The notes below the pieces were generated by a model that worked only from the letters and a program-made list of their open reading frames with translations, was not told where the DNA came from and made no database searches. The position numbers and the translations under genes were made by a program. Below, in pieces: positions 12,394 to 23,966 of a DNA stretch of 64,000 nucleotides. The stretch is from Buxus sempervirens (lineage: Eukaryota > Streptophyta > Magnoliopsida > Buxales > Buxaceae). The stretch is taken from positions 3,286,001 through 3,350,000 of the forward strand of contig OX387193.1 in assembly GCA_947561395.2 (NCBI GenBank). The letters are read 5' to 3'. Every line of letters begins with the position of its first letter. Within the stretch, counting starts at the first letter, position 1.

Positions 12394-12813
12394 GAAATGA
12401 ATGGAAGTGTAAATTGAAATGAGTTAAAGCAGAAGACTTCCAGTTTCTGTAGTCATAAAGCAGCAAAAGGCAGCACTCAATGGCAGATTTTGGGACCATA
12501 GGCTTCTGGTTGCTATCATGAGGTCAATGGTTTTCAGTATACAGGATTGAGGTAGAAGATCTTTGCTAAAACCAAATAAGGAGCTCAAGCACGATATGAA
12601 ATGAATGGAAGTGTTGAAATAACACTCATAGTGAGTAAAAGCAAAAGATATCCAATTTGTGTAGTCACAAAGCAGCAAAAGGCAGCACTCAATGAACAGA
12701 TTTTGGTACCATAGGCTTCTGGTTGCTACTCAGGAGGTCAATGGTTTGCAATATACAGGATTGAGGTGGGAGATCTTTGCTAAAACCAAATAAGGAGCTC
12801 AACAACACTATTT
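12394..12813. repeat. Tandem duplication, ~205-215 bp unit, two diverged copies
   Basis: Copy 1 spans about 12394-12597 and copy 2 about 12598-12813. Shared blocks in the same order include GAAATGAATGGAAGTG, AAGCAGCAAAAGGCAGCACT, CCATAGGCTTCTGGTTGCTA and GATCTTTGCTAAAACC. Offsets of 204-215 bp between blocks show small indels, so the duplication is not recent. Confidence 0.75.
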
Positions 12814-12832
12814 AGAGGCTGTTGATTTCACA

Positions 12833-12903
12833 AATGAATGGTATTGCAGCCAATGGCATTTTGACAGCTGGAAGGTGCACTGTCTCGGCACATCCTTCTC
12901 CTG
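12833..12903 (-). other. Possible terminal exon of an unrecognised minus-strand gene
   Basis: After a good acceptor (TTTGTTTGCAG, read on the minus strand) an open frame gives GEGCAETVHLPAVKMPLAAI and continues for a few residues to a stop codon. It could be a terminal exon belonging with the islands at 11.1-11.5 kb or an independent remnant. The evidence is weak: only composition and one splice signal. Confidence 0.2.
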
Positions 12904-15900
12904 CAAACAAATGTGCATTCAATACACAGTAGTGAATTCAATGCAGTCTGCTGATGTTATGTGCTGATTGTCTACTGGAGACAGATACACACATATGAAA
13001 ACCTTTGAATCCCACTGCGTCAGCAATTTTGATATGTTTTGTCACATTTGTTCAAAGAAACAGGCGTGTTCACATGTGTCCAATGTGAGAGAAATCGCTA
13101 GTTCTGGTATCAGTCAGTGAATTGCATGAAGTCTTTTCCTATCTCATCCGTTTTTAGGAATCAGACATGAAATTTACTTGTGACACACATAAGAATCTTC
13201 TTGTCTGTACACGTCAGCATTAGATTTTTTCTAAGCTCCTAATTTGGAGCATCTTTCTTGAGGAGACGAATGTGCATGCAACTCCAGGAAACGGTTCCAT
13301 TCATTTTTCTAGGAGTCAGTTTGGCTTTTTCCAATTGTTTCAAGGAGTCAGTTGCAGCTCCTCTAACTTTAGAGTGATTGAATAACATATGTGGTAGGGA
13401 ATACAAACTTTGGGTGTCTAAAACAGTATTTTCACACAGCAGCTTAAGTGGCTAGTACAAGGGGACACTTCCACAACCTCTCCCTCTCCTTTTATAAAAG
13501 GTAAAGTCATGAGGTCTGTTCTTAGGAGTTCCAGAAGTGTAAACCTCCAAATTGTGAAATACAACTCTTAAACTTCCTCATTTCTTATTTAGAAAAATTA
13601 TTCACGAAGAGCCATGGTATGGTTTCTTGGCATTGAATTAATGTTTGCTAGCCAGAATCTAATAAGAAAAGAAAAGAAATGAATTTTCCAAATATATTTG
13701 AGATTTTGAGTGTTCAATTCATGAGAAAATGTGCATATATTGGAAGTACTTTTCCAAAAGAGCCTCATTTTCCATTAAAAATCCTAAGTTTTCCTCTTAA
13801 AAATAAAGAAGAAATAAGGGAAAGCCTTTCTATTGTTCTCTACCTAACCAAAATAAACTTAATATTGAAAGGATTTCTTACTAAGAAATTTTGAAAAATT
13901 GTTGGCAACCATAAATACATTGTACATTATGCAAATGAAATTATCCATTTATTCATTGTACATTGTATAAATGCAGTTTTTCATTTATTTTTATTATAAT
14001 TTTTTCTCAAAAATAAAACAATAACGAAAAAGAGTTATTGTGTGTGCGTGTATATATATATATATATATATATAGTCATTGAGTGTTTATATACATACAC
14101 GGACACACAATAAATGTGAGAAATTATACATTTATTCATTGTACATTTTATATATATACATAATGGGTGAGAATTGCAGAATAAGAGTTGTATTAGTCAG
14201 TATCAGTTGGTAGCAGCTGATACAGCTTAGCAGTATTGGCCAGGCTTTGTTGAGCCATTTTTGAAATCGACCAATTTAACTCACCCAACTGTCAATATAA
14301 GCAGTCTCAACTCGGTGTCAGCCTTGACCTATAGCAAGTTTTAAAAACTTGAAAAAGATAATAGACAGAAAAAAAGATTTTTAGTTTTAGTTTTTTTTTT
14401 TTTGAGAAATAAGAGTGCATTTTCGGTTATGATAATAATAAATAAAGAAAAGTAATTACATTACCATGCTCTTCTTTGAGGACAGACAGAACTCAATAAC
14501 TTTGAACCATTCATATCTAACATGCTTTAATAAGTTGTTTCTATATTTGAGAAATGACATATTTGGGATATACCCCAATATTCCAATTTTCACAAAGATA
14601 TGATGACAGCACAAGGAAAAAGAATTAAGCTAGGTACTAGTTGTAAGTGTTGGATGTCATGTCATCCAACCAACTCTTTTGGCACATGAGATACATTCAA
14701 ACTAAGTAAAACTTGAAAAGGGATGAGCATGGTTTAAAAGGAAATGAAACCATTAAGGATATCCATGTGCAAATTTTCATTAAAATTTGGCTTTTGTACA
14801 TCTAGTGAACTCTAAGGTGCAATGAAATGCTACATGGAAAAAGACTGAAATACATCGAACAAAATCAGTGGCACATTTTGTATCATAAACTGAAAGAAAA
14901 AGCATTTTCCAATGAACAATTCTAAAATGTTGATATATGCAACCAACTTATTTGTCAAACTAAGAAACATGTACACAACGGATAAACACAAATCTCAACA
15001 AGATATTAACTATATTACGAAGAGGAATAATAGCTAGACAACAATTATAAATTGAATGACTAATTATATCATGCCAACAATACCAATATCCTATCCATAA
15101 ACTAAGTGCAGTTTCTGATTAAATGTAATCAATAAGCTGAATCATGCATATGATATACGAACCATAGAAACAAATTATTATGCTACAGAGAAATTAATAG
15201 CATAAAAGTGTAACTTAATGTCGTTAATAGTTTTCCTTTGAACAACTAAGTTCAAAAAAGGAAAATTTTGAGCTAATTTATTTGTTTTTGTTCCTTTTTT
15301 TTTTGCTGTTTGATTTTTTTGCAGTAAGATCAGTTTTCATAGTTTTTGAACATTCATATGGAGACTGCATTATCATAAACCCGTACTACATGCTTCATTT
15401 GTTTTTTGCTAGTTGTTTACATCATTTTTCAGCACCAAAACATGTGCTTTGATTTAATAAATATGCCCAGCAAGCTACAGATAAACCCTTCTGCAAGAAA
15501 CAGGAATATTTTTAAAAGCTTGTCTATTAGTCAGAGGAAGATCAGTTTCTCGATTATCAACTGGCATTTTAGTAGATTTTGATGGAAAATTATAAACATT
15601 GTGAATTATGTCTGCGCAGAACTGAGGTTTGAGAAATAATTTATTTAGAGAATCACTTATTACCCTTTATACATAAATTGGAACTTCTCTCCAAGTTCTC
15701 AGTTAAGCAGTTCTGTGAAACAGTTCAGGTGTCAAACATTAATTTTTGGTAAAACCATACCAAATGCGTATTTAGGGAATAAAAAGAAATAAGAGTCCTG
15801 ATAACTACTAAAATCCGTAGCTGCTATGGCACGTCAGGTTATGACTACAATTAAATATTAAAAAAGTGTATTTAATAAATACTGTTTTACTGTTTTACAG

Positions 15901-15914
15901 TTTTTACATGTATT

Positions 15915-18900
15915 TTACAAATCTGATACCTGAGCCATATAAGCAGAGCTTTCGGCGAGCAATCTGAGAAATTCTTGCTTTTTCGTTCCAAATTGATTCT
16001 TGGCATGATCCAATAATTCCTGTTCTCTTCGCATGTCTTCAAAAATTCTTTCTTTTTCCCATTTCATCTCCTTGATTTGATTCTCAGTTTCAATGTAGTT
16101 TGCAGGTAGGTTTGATGTCCCAAAGCTTATTGGGAATCTCACCTCCACATCTTTCCTTAAAGCAGACAAAATTTATAGTCAAAATAAGTACATATAAAGC
16201 GAAAATTGGTGTGTTCACATACAGATCCAAATGACTAAGTTAATGAAAGCAACACATATTCAAAGATTGTATGCTTGAATGGCAACAGTCATCGCTTCCA
16301 TGTCCAATAGGCAACAATATACAAATAAATAAATAAAATAAAAAGATAAATTTGTTCAAAGACTATCCGACATTATCTTATGGAATTCAACATTTTTTTT
16401 TTCTTTTTGTTTCGTCCCTTCTTTCCCTATTTGCTTTTGTTTTTCGTTTTTACGTTTTTTTATTTTATTTTGCTTAGTGCAGCATAGAACGACTATAAAA
16501 CTGTGAGCAATTTTATTACCATCAAATAAGATAAAGCAAAACCTCGTAAGCATACTGTCTCTGGCCCATTATCTCAGCATCAAACCTAAAAACTAGAATC
16601 ATCCATTTATGGTTTAAATAGAAACGCTAACACTGTCAAGAGTTTAAAATGGAAAAAACAGCTGTATGTGAGACTAGTTTCTTTCTAATAGACACAAATC
16701 AAACAGAATTCCCTATCAGACTCATTGATTAGTAGTAGAACAGAAATTAAGCCAGACATGATGGTTGTAAAAGTCAAAAGTTTTTCTATTTCGGATAAAC
16801 ATGGCAAACACTAAAAGAAGAAGTCTACTTACTAAACAGCAAAAGTTATAACAAGTTGATCAGTTTGATTGAACAAAATTTCTAAATTTGTGGATAATCC
16901 ACCACATAAGAAGACTTAACCATGAAGAAAATTCACATAAAATTTATAAACGTACCTATTACCTAGGAAGAACACACCAGCACCCCTAATCATCCCACCA
17001 TCTAAAGAGAGAGCTCCATCACTAATACATGGGAGAGCAAGTAACATGTCTGCTCTGGTTTTATATACTTGCAGTCGAGAAAAAAGATTATAGAATAGGG
17101 TCTCTCGAAGTCCATGCCCACTGCATGTGAGACAGGACAAGTTCATGCTGTCCACGTTAACCATATTCACAGCAAAGCCAAGAAAACCGGGTGGACACTT
17201 GCCATTTGGTAATCTTGGCTTCAGAAGAGCCAATTTCCTTTGTGGATCATCAGTTACAAATTCACCAGCATATGGCCTGTACAGAAACAAAAAATATTAG
17301 AATTTTATGAAAATTTTTTAAACAATTATTACCAACAACAATTGTCAGAGGATCTTGCCTTAAATCCTCAAGACAAATCACCACAAAACGGCCATCCATT
17401 GGCCTTCCTATAGAAGGCCCGAGCCCATGGAGACCAGAATTCTTATTTATCATGCCTTCCTTGTCATAAATTTCTAGAGCTTTGACCCCTTCATATGTCT
17501 TGCAAACAATTCCTAGCATAATGTCCAATCCAAGGTACTCTGAGAAAAGCCTGGTTCAAAGTTAAAAGGGAGCAGCATGTCAAAAAAGGATGAAGATAAA
17601 ACAAGAGGTAAGGTAATATGTTAGAGATAGCCTCATCCATTTAAATTCATGACTTTCCCATAAGCAGCAACCAGAGAAATTGGTGGTTTATCTTATTGTC
17701 TTGAAGCTGCCAGATCCCCTTCTAGTGCACCACCTCTAGGATAGATATAGGGGAAAAAGGTCAAATATGAGAACCCACTGATAGATCATGTTATTTTGGA
17801 TAGTCAGCAGCAAATTGAGAGCAACTTCCTTTCTGTTATCTCAATTATCTTCAGTGATCTTCCTTTTCTGGCCTATGACCAAACCAAGATTGCTCTCTGG
17901 GTTTCCGGTTGTTGGATATATGGCATATTCAATAATTACTTGACATGACAAGAAAAACAAATTTTCAAGATAAAATCACATGTCAAATTTATATGAGCTG
18001 TGCTTGCACCACTTAACAAGTGCAAAGAAGAAAAAAAATTAGAAGAAAGATAAAGTAAGACAAAAACCTGACCTGCTGAGGTTATCATCATCTACTTTGG
18101 CTAGTGTAGCTACGATACCCAGTACATCCTTGGTCAATGGTAAATGTGATGCTTGAGGAACATGACGAACTCTAAGCTGGCACAATATGCCAGCTGCAGA
18201 TTTTTCCTGCTGCAATATCTGTTCAATTGTTTCTTCCTCAGTCTGAAGGTGGTTATCATTCTCGTCTTTAGAATTAGCTACACTCGAAGAATGATACTTT
18301 CCAAGACTAACTGAAAGCAAACTTGTGTTAATAAGGAAACTGTATGCTGACTCTGGGACATCATATAATGAATGTAGAATTTAATTATCATCACGAAACC
18401 ACTTTGGTGAATAGCATCTCATCATATTTACCTTTTACTTGCATTTACAAAGATAAACAGTGCAAAGTTTTTTGCTTATTAATCAACTCCATATATGCTT
18501 CTTGTAATGGCCCTCTCTTTTGCCATGTCCAAGATGTCATCACCAAATCGATAGTGGCTTATAAGACTAAGAGAGAAAAAGAAAAAGAACGAATATACCT
18601 TGCAAATCAAGAATTGACTCATCTAACTTGTTTGTCTGAATCTTCAGAAATTTCAGATTATCCTCACGGTGTTTAATCTTTAGTCCCAGCTTTTGTAGTT
18701 CATCTTGGAGTTTCTGCAGAGATTACAATGACAAGATGTTACTCTTGATTGCTCCATTCCAGCACCAGGCATGGTAAAATTCTGTATGGGCCAAGAAAGA
18801 TAAGTTTGCAGTTTTTTTATAACAAAAAATGCTCAGTACAAGAGAGACATACAAATTCCTGATGGAATTCACAATATAAAATCATCAGTAGGGTTGATAG

Positions 18901-20323
18901 AATAATCCAACACAACCTTTGAACCACCTATAATAGATCCCACTTTGTCAAGTCCCTCATGTTGCATTTCATCCTCTGCAATTACACAGGGGGCATTCTG
19001 ATCCACAGGCTTCAATGCTGATGAATACTGGGAAGATATTGCCTTTGTATGAACTGTAAGCTGAAAATAAAAGGTGGGAATTATCACCTCTGCACAATAT
19101 ATCTTCTAGAAAGCAATGTACATGGACAGATACAGGAAATATCTTACTCTCCTAACAGTACTCCTGCTCCTTCTCTACCTTTTCTTTATAGAGATGCCCA
19201 TTTAAGGCAAAATGCATGGGCATTAAGAAAATACGGAAAGACACTTATTTTTTAAAACATGTCAACTGAAATTTCGTAATAGGAATGAAAAGTCAAAGGA
19301 AAAAAAGGAAACTATCACATTACTAAAATGCTAAATCAAGATGGTTTAAAAGCATGAAAAATACTAGATTTGGGGGAAAAAAAATTAAACTGCGCCAACA
19401 CCTCCTTATATCACCAGGGAAATATAAGAATCAAAATAGGTATACAAAGTTAACACTGTAGGGTAAGCTCTGAAGCAAACATAATTGAATTAACTGTAAA
19501 AAATGCAACACTTGGTAGAAACTACACACCAACTTATGCATCATCAATATTACATGGTCGATTCCTACGTAAATTGATATGCCGTACTGAACTCGATACT
19601 AACTCATTTTACGTCAAACGAGGCTTCTCACAGAAACAAATACTAACTCATTTTACGTCATCACAAAGAAACTAAAAGATAAATGAGCGAGCCAAACGAG
19701 GTTTCTCGCACATAAACTCCCAAGCTACTTCACTGTAATAACTAAATACACTTCTCGTACTAAATTCAGTACTGAAACAACATATAATGAAAATCTAATG
19801 CCTAGAACCCTAGAGACGATTAGAAAACCGATCAACCCGCACTACACCGCTCCGATTCGTATCATTTTCCATTAAAAAAGGGAGAAACAAATATCTCGCC
19901 CTAATTCAGGTAATTCAAATGCATGTCTTGAGGAATGTAGATGTTTCCAGTTAAAATTGAAACATAGTTAACTGAGATTCCAACGGCAGAGCATACGAGT
20001 CCGATCATAAATCTAAGCTTCTACTCCATCACATTTCTACAGAGGACAGAAGCATATGTGATGGCTATCTTCAGGAAATAAAAAAACTACGGTCGCAATG
20101 ACCAAGTAGAAGAAGACGAAGAAATCGAAGAGAGACAGAAGAAACCCCAATAATCTACAGAGAGTAACCGAATAATGTGAAGAAAAAACATAAATCGAAG
20201 TCTTCCGCCATTTCAGGCCAGGAAGAACTCAGAATAACAGAATGAAATGACATGCATAAGAAATTCCCGAGTGCCGTACAGTGACGAGATGAGAAACAAA
20301 ACCTGCTGCTTGGGTTGAAACAT
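15915..20323 (-). CDS. DMS3: DMS3, SMC-hinge-like protein of RNA-directed DNA methylation
   Basis: Complete gene. Exons, 5' to 3': 20303-20323, 18917-19060, 18599-18713, 18073-18310, 17359-17550, 16956-17276 and 15915-16155 (TAA 15915-15917). All phases agree, giving 423 residues (Arabidopsis DMS3 is remembered as about 420). Order of parts: short MFQPKQQ start; coiled coil ([34 protein letters not shown]); hinge-like region ([111 protein letters not shown]); second coiled coil ([18 protein letters not shown]). In Arabidopsis DMS3 acts with DRD1 and RDM1 (DDR complex) to load Pol V at RdDM targets. Six of six acceptors are AG; five donors are GT, but the donor after 17359 is GC (17357-17358). 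GMI1 lies 1.4 kb upstream in the same orientation. Confidence 0.93.
17357..17358 (-). other. DMS3: Non-canonical GC splice donor in DMS3 intron 5
   Basis: Read on the minus strand, the exon end is AG followed by GCAAGA. Only this donor keeps the frame with the next exon (17276, CCATATGCTGG...), giving the conserved L-E-D-L-R-P-Y-A-G junction. GC-AG introns normally carry a strong AG|GCAAG context, as seen here. The equivalent donor in GMI1 (23427-23428) is a normal GT. Confidence 0.85.
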
Positions 20324-20392
20324 GGCCAGGAACCGAAGCCGACGCGACCGCGCTCTCTTTCTCTGTCTTCGCCTCTCTCTCTCTCTCTCTCT
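20303..20392 (-). promoter_or_regulatory. DMS3: DMS3 first exon with (GA)10 tract in the probable 5' UTR
   Basis: On the minus strand a (GA)10 run (20373-20392) lies 50-69 nt upstream of the DMS3 ATG (20321-20323), followed by a GC-richer leader. GA-rich tracts near plant transcription starts can bind BPC/GAGA-binding proteins. The first coding exon contributes only seven codons, then a long intron begins. Confidence 0.45.
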
Positions 20393-20710
20393 AGTCCAAT
20401 GTTATTCGCACACAAAATAAAGTGCAATTTGGGAATCTATACTTTATATTTTCCAAATTCTAGAGGGGTTCCTGCACCAACTAGATCGCATTATAGGCTT
20501 TTTGGAATATTTATGTATATTGAAAGCCAAAATCCTTTTAAAGTGTTTTTATACTTTTGGAAACAAGAGAAACCCTTGGTAGCATCAATTAAAATATGTT
20601 TATTAAGTCTAATTACCATACATGATTTAAAATATTTTGTCATCATTATATTGGTGTTAGCTATGATTGTAGAATTATATTAATTATAACAGCGAAACTG
20701 GAGACATTAG

Positions 20711-20940
20711 GATGTTGATGGTGTATTAGTGGTTAGTGTGGTGGTGGTGACAACATTGGTGGTGGTGGTTGTAGTGGGGTGATATTAATGGTGGTGGTGA
20801 TGGTGATTATGTGGTGGTAGGTCCGCAATGATAGTAATGATATGGTGGGTTTGGCAATGAAAAATAAAAGTGCAGCAGTGATGATATAGCTACAGCAGTG
20901 GCTGTGTGGTTGTGGGAGTAGTTGTAGTGTCGGTAAATGC
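20711..20940 (+). repeat. GGT/TGG-rich low-complexity block
   Basis: Imperfect runs of GTGGTGGTG and GGTGGTGGTGG dominate about 230 bp. The copies are too irregular for a true satellite. The G-rich strand could form quadruplex-like structures. The block lies 0.4-0.6 kb upstream of the DMS3 ATG. Confidence 0.6.
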
Positions 20941-21549
20941 AGCTATAGGAGTGATCAAACAAAAAATTACAAAAATCCCATTAAAAAAAATAAAAAACCA
21001 ATCATCTGTTTTTAAAAATAAAAAACCAATCATCTGTTGTTACCAAATACGATTTTTGGCTTTTCTTTTCAAGAACAGAAAAAATACTTTCAACATGAGA
21101 CATTTAACTCACTTAGACTTTTATTTTGAAATTTGAATATTTGCCTTGCGGCAAACAATAATGCCCACGTCACATATCGCCACCTTCACATCTGGATTGA
21201 AATCGTATGTACAGCGGTTTTCTGATTGGGCCCTTGAATCTGAAGAAAAAACTTCATTAATTCATTTTTAAAAATTTGTTTTCTAAAAAATACAATGAGC
21301 CCTTGATCAAGCGTCGTTTCCATTTTCAATGCCCAGATTGAGGTTAAGTCAATAAGCCTGTCTTGAAGCGATGCCCTGCACGAGTGCCTGCATGCCAAGC
21401 TTTCACTACCGGAGAATAATAAGAATGTACAAGTATCTACAAAGCATAACTAGAAATAGCTGCATGTAAAGTTTTCCCTACCGAAGAGCTCTATAAGATA
21501 TATATACACACACACTGTAATAAGCTTATGCTCAATTTATGGCCGATCT

Positions 21550-21578
<29 letters not shown>
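21550..21578 (+). repeat. Poly(C) tract, C29 (G29 on the GMI1 sense strand)
   Basis: An uninterrupted run of 29 C residues. It lies about 130 bp beyond the GMI1 stop codon, so the GMI1 3' UTR would carry a G29 run if transcription reaches it. The exact length is likely unreliable in sequencing. Confidence 0.9.
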
Positions 21579-21580
<2 letters not shown>

Positions 21581-21711
21581 CAACAAAAAAATAATAAAAA
21601 AACCCCTGATCCCTGTACAGATATCTACAATGGATAACTAGAAATAGCAAATAGATAAAAAGTCCCTGTACATTATGGACAAATTGAATCCGATATGGGA
21701 GGAGGGATTTT

Positions 21712-22124
21712 TCAGTTGTTTATAGGCTTCCAATCCAAAGGGAAGTCCTCTAGCAAGGCGCCTTTTTCATCGATCACCTTGCAATATCGTTCCTTTCTCT
21801 TGCAGAATTTCTTCAAAGCTTTCTTATGAGCCTTCCTTTCATTTCTAATTTCCTCCCTTACCATGACCAGTACCATCTTCTTGTCTGCTATCTGTTTTAA
21901 GATCTCCAAGTTGTGGGGACAGAGCTGTTGCGAGAATTCAGGTTGGCTGACAGGGATGCGTATTTCCGGGTCCCTGAAAACAAACCAATTAACCAGCCTC
22001 AAAATCCTTCATAATTTACACAATCTGTACTGTAGGAATGAGACATGAATTATTCAGTCTTCCCCGAATATATCCCCTGCCTGTGCCTCTGTGTGCCTGA
22101 GAAGAGGAGGAGGGGGAAGAGAGA

Positions 22125-22156
<32 letters not shown>

Positions 22157-23966
22157 TTTCCAAATCTGTTTGACAGATCAGGTCCATCACAACATTTCCC
22201 TAAAGGAAGCATGTATAAAGTGACAGGGAGAAAGTTATAATCATTCCGGAGTTGGAATATAATGTTCAAAAAATAAAAGAAAGGAATTCCAAATTCAAAA
22301 CTATGATACTAAAACAATAATATTATGGTTTCATTGCTATAGATGATATGGAATTATAAACATATTAAATAAATTAAGCAAGCCAAGACTACCAAAGCTT
22401 GGCTCAAGCTTGTTAAAATAAATGGGCCTTTTTAAAGCTCAGGCTTGGCACTTGATCCTTATTATCAAGCTAAATGTCGGCTTGTTGAGAGCCCCTCAGT
22501 TGATGTTATCTTAACATGTGAGGATTTAGCAGCTATACGAATATTATTGTTTGAAGATAATAATCACACTTAAATTTCATTAAAAAAAAAATTGCTTAGT
22601 CCTGATGTGCTTGAGTGAATCATATATCACATGAATCCCAAATCTTCAAAATATATGAATAACTGAAATTGATATACATACCAACATCCTAAAGAAACAA
22701 TGCCGTTGCCTTTCATGATTCCACCATCCAGGGAAACAGCCCCGTGCTTAATACAGGTATGAGCCTGTTTCATCAGTTCCCGGGTTGCATAAACTTGGAG
22801 CTCACCAAAAAGAAGATAGAACAAGGTTTCACGAAGACCATGGCCAGATGCTGTCCTTGTATGTAAATGGTAGATATCCAGGTCAATCATATTGACCGCA
22901 TATCCTAAGAACCCAGGTGGCGGTTTCTCTCCAGTTGGCAAGACAGGATCGAGCAAGGCCAGCTTATTCTGAGGATCATTGTCAACTAACTCTCCAGCAT
23001 ATGGCCTGCCATCAGAATGTGAATAATTTGGACTCCAAAACCAGGGAGCATTTACCTTTTAAAAGATATTAAATGTATGATTTTTTGACAATAAAATAAG
23101 TGGCTCATTTTGAGACAGCTCTTGCATTTTGGGACAGCCTAACATAATACACAGTTGGGTGGAGCATTTGGTACTCTAGAAATGAAATCACATACGGAAA
23201 TTTTATGGACATGACTAGGGGCACAGAAATTCTGTAGTGACATTTAAAAGTCAACCAACATCCATTAACATGTTGAAAGTTAATTAAGATTAACGACTAC
23301 TTTGGATGACTTAATGACTAATATTAAGAAGCTCAAATAGTACCTTGTATTATCAAGGCATATAACAAGGGCTTGATTAATTATTGGTTTTCTGAGAGGC
23401 AACTAAAATTTAGAAGCTCAAATAGTACCTTATATTATCAAGGCATATAACAAGGAATCGACCATTTATTGGTTTTCTGAGAGCATTTGCTACCGCATGA
23501 AGAGCATGATTGCAATCCACTTTTCCATTTGGTTCATACTTTTCAAGTGCATCTGCAGCTGCATAGGACTTGCACACAACCGCAAGCAAGTGATCTTCAC
23601 CCAAATATTCAGCAAATATTCTGAAAGCAGGAAGTTTGTTAATGAATCAATTTCTATGTCAGTATGAACACCAGTGCAGATAATATCATAGTATATGAAA
23701 TGGTGTGAAGATTCTGTATATAGAAAAATCATGGAATCATATTACAGGTCCAATTCTTACCTACTAAGATCATTGCTCTTAACTGTCCCAAGAAGAACAA
23801 CTAGACCAAGCACTTCCTGTTCCTGGAACCAGTGTTCCACGGGTTCTTGTAACTGAATGGCCATTGAGAGATTACAGAAAATAGCAGCAGCACTGCCACC
23901 CCTTTTCTCAATCTGTTCCATTATTGCTTCCTTTTCACTTCTTAGGTAGTCCAATTGGTTCAATGT
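21712..23966 (-). CDS. GMI1: GMI1 C-terminal hinge exons
   Basis: Exons 23761-23966, 23429-23620, 22682-23005 and 21712-21973 (stop at 21712-21714). They encode a hinge closely parallel to DMS3: [107 protein letters not shown] and HGAVSLDGGIMKG, then a basic helix (EEIRNERKAHKKALKKFCKR). Exon sizes 192 and 324 match DMS3 exons of 192 and 321, with the same phase 2 junctions. First exon start rests on the only AG acceptor nearby and gives phase 0. Confidence 0.88.

Larger units (their letters stand above)
10181..15914. other. Intergenic region between convergent KELP and DMS3
   Basis: About 5.7 kb between the KELP stop (+ strand) and the DMS3 stop (- strand). Its left end holds the KELP 3' UTR and its right end the DMS3 3' UTR. 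It contains weak minus-strand coding-like islands (11090-11290, 11335-11544, 12833-12903), a tandem duplication at 12394-12813 and a (TA)n tract at about 14050-14074. The rest is AT-rich with nothing recognised. Confidence 0.5.
20393..21711. other. DMS3 upstream region / GMI1 downstream region
   Basis: The 1.3-kb spacer between two genes in the same orientation must hold both the DMS3 promoter and the GMI1 3' UTR. It contains a GGT/TGG-rich stretch at 20711-20940, a direct repeat around AAAACCAATCATCTGTT (about 20993-21038) and the C29 tract at 21550-21578. No gene was seen. Confidence 0.5.

Noticed and set aside
15915..23966. Canonical SMC condensin/cohesin gene
   Set aside because: No Walker A or ABC signature motifs; only hinge and short coiled coils, as in DMS3/GMI1.
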